Of a DNA stretch of 64,000 nt, positions 1 through 8,357 are shown piece after piece. The notes under the pieces were generated by a model that was not told the origin of the DNA, searched no databases, and worked only from the letters and a program-made list of their open reading frames with translations. Every line of letters begins with the position of its first letter. Positions within the stretch are counted from its first letter, which is position 1. The DNA lies in the NCBI GenBank assembly GCA_019637615.1, contig JAHBVJ010000014.1, positions 62,001-126,000 of the forward strand. Direction: 5' to 3'. A program made the translations under genes and the position numbers. The DNA comes from Anaerolineae bacterium (lineage in GTDB: Bacteria > Chloroflexota > Anaerolineae > Aggregatilineales > UBA2796).

Positions 1-606
1 AAGCGGACGCGCACCACGAGAAAAGCCAGCACATACAGGATCACAATAAAGGTGGTGAGGTCAACGCTGGACGCCTGAATCTGCTTGAGGAGCGTGGGCG
101 CGAGGCCAGCAATGATGATGCCCGTGATCTTGCCGATAAAGCCGATGGCACCGAGCAGCGGCAGCAGGCGCTTGGTCTGGGCGAGGTCAAGGGCGTCGTT
201 GGCGAACACCCAGAAGACCAGCGGGAAGAACAGCCACTGCTGATCCGAGATGATGTACAGCAGCGAATAGGTCAGCCAACCGCCGACGTTGAGCGCGAAC
301 ATCATGCGGATGGCGAAAAAGATGCCCGCAAAAACGAGACAGACCGCACTGAGCAGTTGTACGCGGTTGAAGCGATCCACCAGCAGCGATTGGAAGGCGG
401 CGACGATGGCGATCAGCGCGTAGTTGACGATCCACACGAGCAGAATCTGGTTGGTGCCAACTTCGCTCAGGAACCCGCTGACCGCGACCACACCTGAGAT
501 TTGCTGCGCCATCGAGTTGACGAGCAGCAAGAAGCCAAGTGAGAGCGTGAGGCCGACCTCAGCAGGATAGACGCGAAATAGGCGAACAATCAGGCTGTTA
601 TCTCTC
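1..606 (-). CDS. Polytopic transporter, N-terminal part (MFS / Npt-type carrier-like)
   Basis: The gene runs off the left edge, so only the first 202 codons are visible, read from an ATG at 606. Translation is open throughout and gives at least five hydrophobic segments with short charged loops, typical of a polytopic inner-membrane carrier. A hydrophobic stretch ending in FWVFANDALDLAQTKRLLP (about residues 143-161) followed by a Gly-rich helix resembles MFS proteins distantly related to nucleotide (Npt1/Npt2) carriers. The substrate cannot be named. It is divergent from the glycosyltransferase at 926; the 319 bases between hold both promoters and a tandem duplication. Confidence 0.6.
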
Positions 607-879
607 ATGAATGGCTCCGATGTGGCGGCGATAGACGCGGTTCCGTGACGGGCAGCAAACACCATACGATGATACAACGTTAGGATAACGATTGGAGATC
701 ACTAACCTCTACCAAAATGAATTTCGTGTGAAATATGTGAAAAATCCGCATAAAAATACGCGTCTGTAATAGACTAGGCCAGAAAAGTGGCAGACACTAT
801 TCTCATCGACACACGACTAAACCCGTTAGATATGCCCATTAACGCACTGAAATCAGCGTGATGAGCGCGATTTCTAGCG

Positions 880-911
880 AACGACATAGCAATAAAACGA
901 CATAGCAATAA
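880..911. repeat. Perfect 16-bp tandem duplication before the glycosyltransferase gene
   Basis: AACGACATAGCAATAA occurs twice head to tail with no spacer (880-895 and 896-911), ending in the AAGGGG ribosome-binding site of the next gene. The rest of the 607-925 spacer is AT-richer than its surroundings and shows no ORF. The duplication could be a slippage product or a doubled regulator site. Confidence 0.85.
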
Positions 912-925
912 GGGGTTCTCTCTCC

Positions 926-2080
926 ATGCGCGTTGCCCTGTACACCGAGACATTCCTGCCCCAAATCAATGGTATCGTCAAAGTTATCTGCCTGACCCTA
1001 GAACACTTACAGCGCTGCGGCGTCGAGGCCGTGGTGGTGGCTCCTGAAGAATCGATTGACTCGTATGCGGGCGCGACGGTGATCAAAGTACCTTCGATGC
1101 GCAATCCGTTTTACCCCAAAGGGCGCGTTGGCATCCCGAACGCCGACACGCTCAAGCAGATCGCGGCCTTTGACCCTGATGTGATGCACATGTTTCACCC
1201 ATCATTCACCGCGTTCAGAGGGCAGCACTTCGCACGGCGGCTGAACGTGCCGACGGTGGCGTCGTTTCACCTTGACCTTGACCACGCGATCAATTTCTAC
1301 CGCTTCAAGCCGATCAGCAGCGTGATTCGCCGTCTGATGGTGTGGGAATTCAACCGCAGCGATCTGGCGCTGGCTCCGTCACCGCGCGTGCAGCAGCAAA
1401 TGCTCGATCTGGGCATCCGCGAGGTGGGGTTGTGGCGGCGCGGGGTGGACGCCAACAAGTTTCATCCCCGCTTGGCAGACGCTGCGATGCGCAACCGTCT
1501 GAGCGACGGGCATCCCGATGACCGCCTGCTGTTGTACGTTGGGCGGTTGGCTCCTGAGAAGCAGGTTGACCAGATCAAGACGGTATTGGAACGCGTCCCC
1601 GGCACGCGGCTGGCGATTGTCGGCGGCGGCGCGTTGGAACAAGACCTGCGCAAGCATTTCTGTGGATTGCCCGTAACCTTCGTGGGGCATCTGGTAGGCG
1701 ATGAGTTGGCACGCGCTTATGCCAGCGCGGACGTGTTCGTGTTTCCATCGGCCTTCGAGAGCTTTGGACTGGTGCTGCTAGAAGCACTGGCGTCAGGGCT
1801 ACCCGTGGTATCGTCCAAGGTGGGCGGTGCTCCGCATGTGATCAGTGAGGGGCGATCCGGCTACTTATTCGAGGTGAATGATGTGGACGGCATGGTGAAT
1901 GGCGTCCGGCACGTGCTGCGCGATCCGGCGACACTGCCCGCGATGCGCCTTGCCGCGCGTCAGGATGCCGAACTGCATTCGTGGTCGCACATCATGGACG
2001 AACTGGTACACTGCTACCAAGCCGTTGTCGCCACGCACCGCGTTCCGATCCCCCAGACTGCCGCGCAAGCCGTGTTTTAG
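926..2080 (+). CDS. Family 4 glycosyltransferase (GT-B fold, mannosyltransferase-like)
   Basis: A 384-residue GT-B enzyme expected to transfer a sugar from a nucleotide donor to a lipid or glycan acceptor at the cytoplasmic membrane face. The N-terminal acceptor domain begins with VALYTETFLPQINGI, the form seen in GDP-mannose-dependent alpha-mannosyltransferases and SqdX-type sulfolipid synthases. The C-terminal donor domain has GRLAPEKQ (R207, K212) and the EX7E motif (E278, E286) in FESFGLVLLEA. The length is normal for GT4. The start is the ATG after AAGGGG. The stop codon TAG lies inside a dispersed heptad repeat, so the C-terminus may have been reshaped by that repeat. The acceptor cannot be told from sequence. 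Confidence 0.88.
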   Translation: MRVALYTETFLPQINGIVKVICLTLEHLQRCGVEAVVVAPEESIDSYAGATVIKVPSMRNPFYPKGRVGIPNADTLKQIAAFDPDVMHMFHPSFTAFRGQHFARRLNVPTVASFHLDLDHAINFYRFKPISSVIRRLMVWEFNRSDLALAPSPRVQQQMLDLGIREVGLWRRGVDANKFHPRLADAAMRNRLSDGHPDDRLLLYVGRLAPEKQVDQIKTVLERVPGTRLAIVGGGALEQDLRKHFCGLPVTFVGHLVGDELARAYASADVFVFPSAFESFGLVLLEALASGLPVVSSKVGGAPHVISEGRSGYLFEVNDVDGMVNGVRHVLRDPATLPAMRLAARQDAELHSWSHIMDELVHCYQAVVATHRVPIPQTAAQAVF

Positions 2081-2110
2081 TGCTGAGTGCTTAGTCCTTA
2101 GTGCTGAGTA
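2077..2110. repeat. Heptad-type dispersed repeat (TTAGTGC/TGAGTGC family), copy 1
   Basis: A run of near-7-bp units, TTAGTGC-TGAGTGC-TTAGTCC-TTAGTGC-TGAGTA, overlaps the glycosyltransferase stop codon. Inverted copies of the same units lie at 54727-54806 and 55133-55163, with a short trace at 24041-24049. It is not long enough to be an insertion sequence. Confidence 0.85.
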
Positions 2111-2221
2111 GAAGGCAGTGAGCCGCGCTGATCCCATCATGGATGAAGTTGTGAAAGTGTTGGGACAAAGTTACCTGTACCATAGCAGCATGGATTGTGG
2201 TCGCTGTGGAGAGGTAACAAG

Positions 2222-2884
2222 ATGGCACGTAACGTTTCCCCTAACCAGCATCCGGGCTTGGTTGCCGATATAAAACGACTGCTCGACGCCTTGCAGCAGG
2301 GCGATGACAGCACGCGTGGCAAGTTGGACGCCATTTACAGCGAACTGATCGCGTACCGTGATCGGCGCATCTATTACAAGACTCCGGAGCCTTGTGACCC
2401 TGAACTGACACATGAACAATGCTGGTCGCTATCGCTGGTGATGAGCGAGTGGAAGCAGATGTTTGCGTTTTCACCGGGGCGAGTCGATGGGATTCCGAGT
2501 CTGTTGGCGCTGGTTGATCTCGTGAGACGTACGCCGCACCTTGAAGTAACGGGACTGTTTCGGGACGCGGCATGGAAGCAGCTTGTCCAGATGCGAGGGC
2601 CGGTCGAGACGATCATCGTGGCGCAATGCAACAACTGCGCTACTGAATACATCGTGATCGGCACCAGCGGTTTTATGGATATGTACGGTGCCGTTTGTGA
2701 CCGCTGTGGAAATGTGGCCTTGATCGATATTTACGGCAAGCACAAGGACGTGATCCCTGCTTGCACGTGCGGCGGCACGTACGTGGTGGGATGTCCGTCA
2801 TGCCAGAGCCGCGAGAAAACGATCCTTCGCGAGATTTCCCCGTATGAGTATTTTCTTACCCATCAATACCGCGCTGCAAAATGA
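2222..2884 (+). CDS. Zinc-ribbon protein of unknown function
   Basis: I do not recognise the family. The chosen ATG at 2222 has GAGAGG upstream at good spacing and gives 220 residues. The first two thirds are an all-alpha-looking soluble region without a known motif. The last third holds four Cys pairs, in CNNC, CDRC, CTC and CPSC contexts (about residues 140-205), which should form two zinc ribbons. Such ribbons usually bind nucleic acid or a protein partner. An upstream in-frame ATG at 2195 has no ribosome-binding site. It stands alone between the glycosyltransferase and a small membrane-protein gene on the other strand. Confidence 0.7.
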   Translation: MARNVSPNQHPGLVADIKRLLDALQQGDDSTRGKLDAIYSELIAYRDRRIYYKTPEPCDPELTHEQCWSLSLVMSEWKQMFAFSPGRVDGIPSLLALVDLVRRTPHLEVTGLFRDAAWKQLVQMRGPVETIIVAQCNNCATEYIVIGTSGFMDMYGAVCDRCGNVALIDIYGKHKDVIPACTCGGTYVVGCPSCQSREKTILREISPYEYFLTHQYRAAK

Positions 2885-2909
2885 TGGCGAGGTGGCGTGA
2901 ACGATGGGA

Positions 2910-3077
2910 TCAGAGACGTTTCGCCAGATAGACGGTGGCGACGACGCATAGGGCCGTGACAGCGACCGATTCCACAATATTGACCATAATCAGGATGTTG
3001 CTCGGATTAAAGATGACGAAAGCGAGCAGACAAACCGCGATGATGACGATGACAGCCAATTGGCGGTTGTTTTTCAT
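2910..3077 (-). CDS. Small membrane protein, 55 residues
   Basis: A short ORF reads MKNNRQLAVIVIIAVCLLAF, then a polar FNPSN turn, then a second hydrophobic helix ending in VYLAKRL. This is a clean two-helix hairpin with positive ends, predicted to sit in the cytoplasmic membrane with both termini inside. A weak AAAGG lies upstream of the ATG. No family is recognised. The overlapping plus-strand frame is Thr/Met-rich and looks like its shadow. Confidence 0.55.
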   Translation of the reverse strand: MKNNRQLAVIVIIAVCLLAFVIFNPSNILIMVNIVESVAVTALCVVATVYLAKRL

Positions 3078-3292
3078 AAAGATCAGCCTTTGTTCATTTG
3101 ACGCCGTTAATTATACCGCAATGCCGACACCCGTGTGAATTGCGTGCGTTGACGTGTAAATTTCCCGCGACGGGCGAAAGCTCCACGCGTGGCGGTGCTA
3201 TACTAAAAAGACAACACTATAAAAGTTAGTCATCGTGCCACTTAATGTTATCTAACCGCATGGCTCTCGCGGCAGGGCAATAGAAGGACGTT

Positions 3293-6193
3293 ATGAAGAA
3301 TCCACAGCGATCTGTACGCGGTGCCGTACTCGCCACACTCCTCAGTTTGAGCATCCTCAGCACCGGACAAGCGCTTACACAGGTTCGGGGTGCGGAACAA
3401 GTCACCACGCCGTCGGCTAAGGGCGCGATCCAGCAGAATTATGGTCAACTGCCGTTGTCGTTTGTGCCGAACGTGGGACAGACGAATGAACAGGTGCAGT
3501 TTCAGGTGAACAGTCTCGGCGGGACGCTGTATTTCACGCCGGATGCGGTGGTGCTGACGCTGCCACAGCCGAGCAAAGCGACGAATGCAGACACGGATTT
3601 TATGACGCGGGCGATAGCGGTCGATGCAATGCCCGATCAGTTAGAGGTGTCTTCAAATGAACCGCCGGTGGTGGTGAAGATGCGGTTGATCGGCGCGAAC
3701 GAGACGGCTGCGATCACGGGGAATGATCCGCTGGCGGGGATCGTCAATTATTTCATCGGGAACGATCCGAGCCAGTGGCACGCCAACGTTTCGACTTACG
3801 CTGGCATCATGTATCGGGGCGTATATCCGGGGATCGATCTGCGCTATGACGGGCACGAGGGACGCTTGAAGGGTACGTACACCGTCGCGGCGGGCGCTGA
3901 TCCGAGCGTGATCCGGTGGCGGTACGAGGGCAACGCGGGATTGAGTATCGATAAGAAATCTGCCGATTTGCTAATCACGCTGGCGAACGGGAGCGTGCTG
4001 CGGGAAGTCGCGCCGACAGCATGGCAGGAGAAATTGGGACATCGAGAAGCAGTTAAGGCACGGTATCAACTGGATGGCGATAGCGTGCAGTTTGATCTCG
4101 GCGCGTATGATGCGCGTCTGCCACTGGTTATCGATCCGACCATCGAATACAGCTATGACATCGGCGGCAGCGGCAAAGATGTGGGAGTGGGCATCGCGGT
4201 AGATAGCAGCGGCGATGTTTACCTCACGGGCTACACATCGTCTGCTTGGTTCCCTACCAGAGACCCATTTCAGGCATCCAATGCGGGTTATAGTGATGCA
4301 TTCGTTACCAAGCTGAATGCGAGGGGACTCGTATATTCTACCTATCTGGGTGGCGGTGGCAATGACTTTGGGATTGACATCGCGATAGACGGCAATGGTA
4401 ATGCTTACCTCACGGGCTACACGGCATCTACCAATTTCCCCACCCAGAATCCGTTTCAGGTTGCTAATGCAGGCGATAATGATGTGTTTGTGGCGAAGTT
4501 GAACGCTACAGGCGCGACGCTCCTATATTCTACCTATCTTGGTGGCGATGACGATGACTCTGGGCAAGGCATCGCGGTAGACAGCAGTGGCAATGCTTAC
4601 CTCACGGGCTACACGGCATCTATCAATTTTCCCATCCAGAATGCATTTCAGGCTGCTAATGCAGGTAGTAGAGATGCATTCGTCACCAAGCTGAACGCGA
4701 CAGGCACGGCGCTCGTGTATTCCACCTATCTCGGTGGCGGTTTCGATGACTTCGGATACAGCATCGCGGTGGACAGCAGTGGCAACGCTTACCTCACGGG
4801 ACTCGCGGCATCTACCAATTTCCCTACCCAGAACGCATTTCAGGCTGCTAATGCAGGATTTAGCGATGCGTTCGTCACCAAGCTGGACGCGACAGGCGGG
4901 GCACTCGTGTATTCCACCTATCTTGGTGGCGATGACGATGACTCTGGGCAAGGCATCGCGGTCGATAGTAACGGCAATGTCCACCTCACGGGTGGCTCGG
5001 CTTCTGATAATTTTCCTATGCAGTATCCGATTTATGCAATGTATCGCGGTGAAGATGATGTATTCGTGAGCACATTGAACCCGACAGGTTCCGCTCTGGT
5101 TTTTTCCACCTATCTTGGCGGCGATGGTGATGATGGCGGGCTGGACATCGCGGTCGACAGCAGCGACAACATTTACCTCACGGGCTACACGACTAATCCA
5201 AATCCTTGGTATCCAATTGAAGTGGATAGAACCGACGCGTTCTTAGTGAAAATAAACATGTTCACGTTGTCTCCCCCAACGCCCACCGCTACACTGACGG
5301 CGACTAGCACAAGGACTAGCACCGGTACACCGACAGCCACCAAGACGGCAACACCAACATCGACCAGCACCAGTACCAGTACCGCCAGTCCTACTTTTAC
5401 GCCGACACCAACGCCAACGAGCACAGTGCGCGTGCCACATCTGGACACGATTGGTATTTTCCGCAACTCCACTACCACATTCTATCTGCGCAACAGCAAT
5501 ACAACGGGCTTCGCGGATAGCACACTGACCTTCGGGGCGTCCACAGATTTCCCGATCACAGGGGACTGGAATGGCGATGGAATTGATACGGTGGGCGTAT
5601 ATCGGCAATCGACAGGGCAGTTCTTCTTGACGGATAGCATTGCTAACCCCGCCACTGTTACCTATTCGTTCGTACTTGGGAATCCGGACGATCAACCCAT
5701 TGTGGGCGATTGGGATGGCGATGGGAAAGATGGTGTCGGGGTATTCCGTCCGTCGAACGGGTTAATTTACCTGAAAAATGTGCTTTCGACGGGCTTCGCA
5801 GATTACACGATGGTGCTCGGTATGCCGGGGGATGTCGGGATCGCGGGCGATTGGAACGGTGATGGGAAAGACACTCCGGGCGTGTACCGGCCAAATAATC
5901 AGGTGTTTTACCTGAGCAATGCAATCTGCAACTGCTCGGTATTCGCGGACGCCGAATTGGTGCTCGGCATCGCGGGAGATACGCCATTCGTGGGCGATTG
6001 GGACGACGATGGCAAATCCGGCGTAGGTGTGTATCGGCAGTCAAACGGACTGACCTACATCAAGAATGCGCTGACAACAGGATTTGCCGACGCGTCCTTC
6101 GTGTTCGGCAGTGAAAGTGACTATCCGCTGGCAGGTTTCTGGGTGCGTGTGGCTAGACCAGCCTCGGAGGCTGCGCCGACGTTCGTGCCATGA
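3293..6193 (+). CDS. Secreted SBBP-repeat / VCBS-like beta-propeller protein
   Basis: A 966-residue exported protein. A signal peptide (about residues 1-30, AVLATLLSLSILSTGQAL core) is followed by an N-terminal beta-rich domain often seen before SBBP repeats (about 45-270). Next are seven or so SBBP units of about 55 residues, each with YSTYLGG, GIAVDSSGNAYLTGYT and FVTKLNATG, then a Thr/Ser/Pro linker (about 655-715), and four to five C-terminal repeats with GDWNGDGIDTVGVYR, an FG-GAP/VCBS-like calcium-binding pattern. GAAGGA precedes the ATG. Such proteins are surface or extracellular; a role in adhesion or polymer binding is inference. No catalytic motif is seen. Confidence 0.85.
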   Translation: MKNPQRSVRGAVLATLLSLSILSTGQALTQVRGAEQVTTPSAKGAIQQNYGQLPLSFVPNVGQTNEQVQFQVNSLGGTLYFTPDAVVLTLPQPSKATNADTDFMTRAIAVDAMPDQLEVSSNEPPVVVKMRLIGANETAAITGNDPLAGIVNYFIGNDPSQWHANVSTYAGIMYRGVYPGIDLRYDGHEGRLKGTYTVAAGADPSVIRWRYEGNAGLSIDKKSADLLITLANGSVLREVAPTAWQEKLGHREAVKARYQLDGDSVQFDLGAYDARLPLVIDPTIEYSYDIGGSGKDVGVGIAVDSSGDVYLTGYTSSAWFPTRDPFQASNAGYSDAFVTKLNARGLVYSTYLGGGGNDFGIDIAIDGNGNAYLTGYTASTNFPTQNPFQVANAGDNDVFVAKLNATGATLLYSTYLGGDDDDSGQGIAVDSSGNAYLTGYTASINFPIQNAFQAANAGSRDAFVTKLNATGTALVYSTYLGGGFDDFGYSIAVDSSGNAYLTGLAASTNFPTQNAFQAANAGFSDAFVTKLDATGGALVYSTYLGGDDDDSGQGIAVDSNGNVHLTGGSASDNFPMQYPIYAMYRGEDDVFVSTLNPTGSALVFSTYLGGDGDDGGLDIAVDSSDNIYLTGYTTNPNPWYPIEVDRTDAFLVKINMFTLSPPTPTATLTATSTRTSTGTPTATKTATPTSTSTSTSTASPTFTPTPTPTSTVRVPHLDTIGIFRNSTTTFYLRNSNTTGFADSTLTFGASTDFPITGDWNGDGIDTVGVYRQSTGQFFLTDSIANPATVTYSFVLGNPDDQPIVGDWDGDGKDGVGVFRPSNGLIYLKNVLSTGFADYTMVLGMPGDVGIAGDWNGDGKDTPGVYRPNNQVFYLSNAICNCSVFADAELVLGIAGDTPFVGDWDDDGKSGVGVYRQSNGLTYIKNALTTGFADASFVFGSESDYPLAGFWVRVARPASEAAPTFVP
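4150..5215 (+). repeat. Tandem SBBP coding repeats, nearly identical at DNA level
   Basis: Units of roughly 165-170 bases recur inside the gene. The phrase GGTGGCGATGACGATGACTC appears at about 4541 and again at about 4925, and CTCACGGGCTACACGGCATC also recurs. The similarity at DNA level suggests recent unit duplication or gene conversion. Confidence 0.8.
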
Positions 6194-6269
6194 GACGCAG
6201 CCATGCGTGACCGCATTCATGTTATCATGCGTCAAGTGCGTGAACATTGATCTGATAGGGGAGTGGGGA

Positions 6270-6758
6270 ATGGACATCGGCGGTTGGTCGAGTTTTTTCT
6301 TCGCGCAGGTGGGCGCATCGGCGGCGTTGACAGGCTTGCTGTTCGTGGGCGTATCGATCAATCTGAATAAAATCCTGAGCACCAAGGCCCTGCCGAACCG
6401 TGCCTTACAAGCGCTGGTATTTCTGCTGACGGTGCTGGTAGTGTCGTCGCTGCTGTTAGTGCCGCAGCAAGGGCAGAGCGTGATCGGCGGGGAAGTGCTG
6501 ACGGCGGGCGTCGTGATGTGGGCGGTCGTGCTGATCATCGACATCCGCACACGGCGCACCATTGACGCCGCCTTCCGGCGCGAGATCAGCACCAATATCG
6601 CCCTAAACCAGATCACGGCGCTGCCCTACGTCATCGCGGGAGTCTCGATCCTCGTGTGGGGCAGTGGCGGGATCTACTGGTTGGTGCCCGCTGTGCTGCT
6701 CTCGATCATCAAAGCCATGATGGACGCGTGGGTGCTGCTGATCGAGATCAATCGATAG
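6270..6758 (+). CDS. Four-helix integral membrane protein of unknown function
   Basis: The ATG at 6270 follows GGGGAGTGGGGA and starts MDIGGWSSFFFAQVGASAAL. The 162-residue product has four strongly hydrophobic helices (about 8-30, 45-65, 75-93 and 115-155) and a basic loop with RTRRTIDAAFRREI. It looks like small uncharacterised integral membrane proteins with a GLLFVGVSINLNKIL motif after helix 1. The long upstream in-frame extension reaches back into the preceding gene and was not used. No partner gene is evident. Confidence 0.7.
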   Translation: MDIGGWSSFFFAQVGASAALTGLLFVGVSINLNKILSTKALPNRALQALVFLLTVLVVSSLLLVPQQGQSVIGGEVLTAGVVMWAVVLIIDIRTRRTIDAAFRREISTNIALNQITALPYVIAGVSILVWGSGGIYWLVPAVLLSIIKAMMDAWVLLIEINR

Positions 6759-6796
6759 CAAAAGCTATGCGCTGACCAGTATGAAAAAGGGAATTT

Positions 6797-7843
6797 ATGA
6801 GCGCACGTGACCAGTTTCCGATCATCGATGGCGATAAAGTGACCTTCGTGTGGTACGGCAGCGAACCGCCCACGCTGATCGGGGATTTCAACGATTGGGG
6901 CACATGGGGCATTGACGGCATCCCGACGCCGATGACGCAAACCGCGCCGGATCGGTGGGAAGTCACGCTGACCTTCCCCACGGATGCTTACATCGAATAT
7001 GGCTTCACCGTAAACAGGGCACGCTACGCTGATCCGCGCAACCCGAATGGCACCGCTGACGGCTTTGGCAACACCAACAGCTATTTCTTCATGCCCGATC
7101 TGATCGATACACCGTTGGCGAAGGTGCAGCCGGACGTGCCGCAGGGAAAGGTCACGCTGCATCAGGTGGACACGCGGCGCTACGTCATCGGCGGGGAGCG
7201 CGTCCTGCGACTGTATCAGCCGCCTGTAGATTACCCGACGCCGCTGCTGATGTGCTTTGACGGCACGGGCTACATGGAACGGGCGGGGCTGGTCAATATC
7301 GTCAATAACTTGATCGCGCAGGGGCGTATTCAGCCGATCGCGCTGGCGCTGATGGATCCCAGCGGGCACGGGCGCGTGGTCGAATACGCGTGCAGCGACG
7401 CGACGGTAGGATTTCTGATCAAGTCCGTGCTGCCGCTGGCGCAGCAGCAGCTCAACTTGATCGACATCACGCAGAATGCGGGTGGCTACGCGATCATGGG
7501 CGCGTCGATGGGCGGCCTGATGTCGCTGTACGCGTCGCTGCGTGCGCCGGAAATCTTCGGCAAGGTGTTGTGCGAGTCGGGCGCGTTTAGCGCCGATCAC
7601 CTGTATTATCGCTCGGTGATCTACGACCTGATCCGCTGGATGCCGCCGCCGCCGATCAAGCTGTGGATGGACGTGGCGCGGCACGAATGGTATCTGCACC
7701 CGAACCGCGAGATGCTGACGTTGTTGCAAGCACGCGGCTATGACGTGACCTATGTGGAGCAAAACGGCGGTCACAATTATCCGTCGTGGCGCAACAGCGT
7801 ATGGCGCGGGTTGGAGTATCTATTCGGGACGGCGACGCGATAG
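6797..7843 (+). CDS. Esterase of the enterochelin-esterase/esterase D type with N-terminal E-set domain
   Basis: A 348-residue soluble hydrolase. Residues 10-100 look like an Ig-like E-set/CBM48 module (FVWYGSEPPTLIGDFNDWG). Residues 115-348 form an alpha/beta hydrolase with nucleophile S237 in GASMGG and the likely catalytic H326 in NGGHNYPSW; an acidic residue near DVARHEW may complete the triad. The domain order matches Fes-like esterases, which cleave siderophore or other esters. No siderophore gene is near, so the substrate is unknown. AAAGGGAATTT precedes the ATG. There is no signal peptide, so it should be cytoplasmic. Confidence 0.85.
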   Translation: MSARDQFPIIDGDKVTFVWYGSEPPTLIGDFNDWGTWGIDGIPTPMTQTAPDRWEVTLTFPTDAYIEYGFTVNRARYADPRNPNGTADGFGNTNSYFFMPDLIDTPLAKVQPDVPQGKVTLHQVDTRRYVIGGERVLRLYQPPVDYPTPLLMCFDGTGYMERAGLVNIVNNLIAQGRIQPIALALMDPSGHGRVVEYACSDATVGFLIKSVLPLAQQQLNLIDITQNAGGYAIMGASMGGLMSLYASLRAPEIFGKVLCESGAFSADHLYYRSVIYDLIRWMPPPPIKLWMDVARHEWYLHPNREMLTLLQARGYDVTYVEQNGGHNYPSWRNSVWRGLEYLFGTATR

Positions 7844-7893
7844 CCTCAGAACGATCCGTTAAGTGGCGCGCTCCGAGGCTGTGTGCCGCTAAA

Positions 7894-8316
7894 TTAGGCC
7901 GCGCCGGGAAACGCACCGAGTTGAGCGAGCATCGCCATTTGATCGAAGACACCCCAATGCTCGACAATGCGATCTGCTTCGAGGCGGAAGATGCTGACCG
8001 AGGTCACGGCGAAAGTGCGTCCCGTGGCTGGACGCCCCATGAACATGCCCGTATGCGTGCCGCGCACCGTGACACGGACGGCGACCCGATCGGAGGCGGT
8101 GAGGATGTCCTCGACCACGAAGGTCAGATCGGGGAAGCCCGTGCGGAGCAGATCATATTTCTGCTTTAGCCCTGCCACGGTGGGCGGGATGCTGGGCAAG
8201 ATTTCATGCTCGACAAAAGCTGGTGTGGTGATCGCGTCCAGCGTTGCCCAGTCGGCGTGGGTGAGGGCTTGCTCATAGTAGCGGCGGATGAGCGTGATAG
8301 CGGGTTCGGGATTCAT
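7894..8316 (-). CDS. SnoaL-like polyketide-cyclase-fold protein
   Basis: A 140-residue protein of the NTF2-like/SnoaL fold (MNPEPAITLIRRYYEQALTH start). The typical features are an early Asp/Trp helix, WATLDAITTPAFVEHEI, the central ISP-type beta strands (VAVRVTVRGTH) and a closing VEHWGVFDQM. SnoaL-like proteins include ester cyclases and epoxide hydrolases, but many have unknown substrates. The start at 8316 follows AGGAGAG and was preferred to an upstream frame that overlaps the next gene. It ends 50 bases from the convergent esterase. Confidence 0.8.
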   Translation of the reverse strand: MNPEPAITLIRRYYEQALTHADWATLDAITTPAFVEHEILPSIPPTVAGLKQKYDLLRTGFPDLTFVVEDILTASDRVAVRVTVRGTHTGMFMGRPATGRTFAVTSVSIFRLEADRIVEHWGVFDQMAMLAQLGAFPGAA

Positions 8317-8357
8317 GCTGATTCTCTCCTGTAGTGATAGATAGCGAATGATTTGGG

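Noticed and set aside
2935..3138. 67-codon plus-strand ORF
   Set aside because: Met/Thr-rich shadow of the two-helix minus-strand protein at 2910-3077.
4150..5215. CRISPR-like regular repeats
   Set aside because: The periodicity comes from in-frame SBBP coding units of about 165 bases, not short direct repeats with unique spacers.
6674..7774. 366-codon minus-strand ORF opposite the esterase gene
   Set aside because: His/Arg/Gln-rich composition typical of the antisense frame of a GC-rich gene; the plus frame has a full esterase with catalytic motifs.
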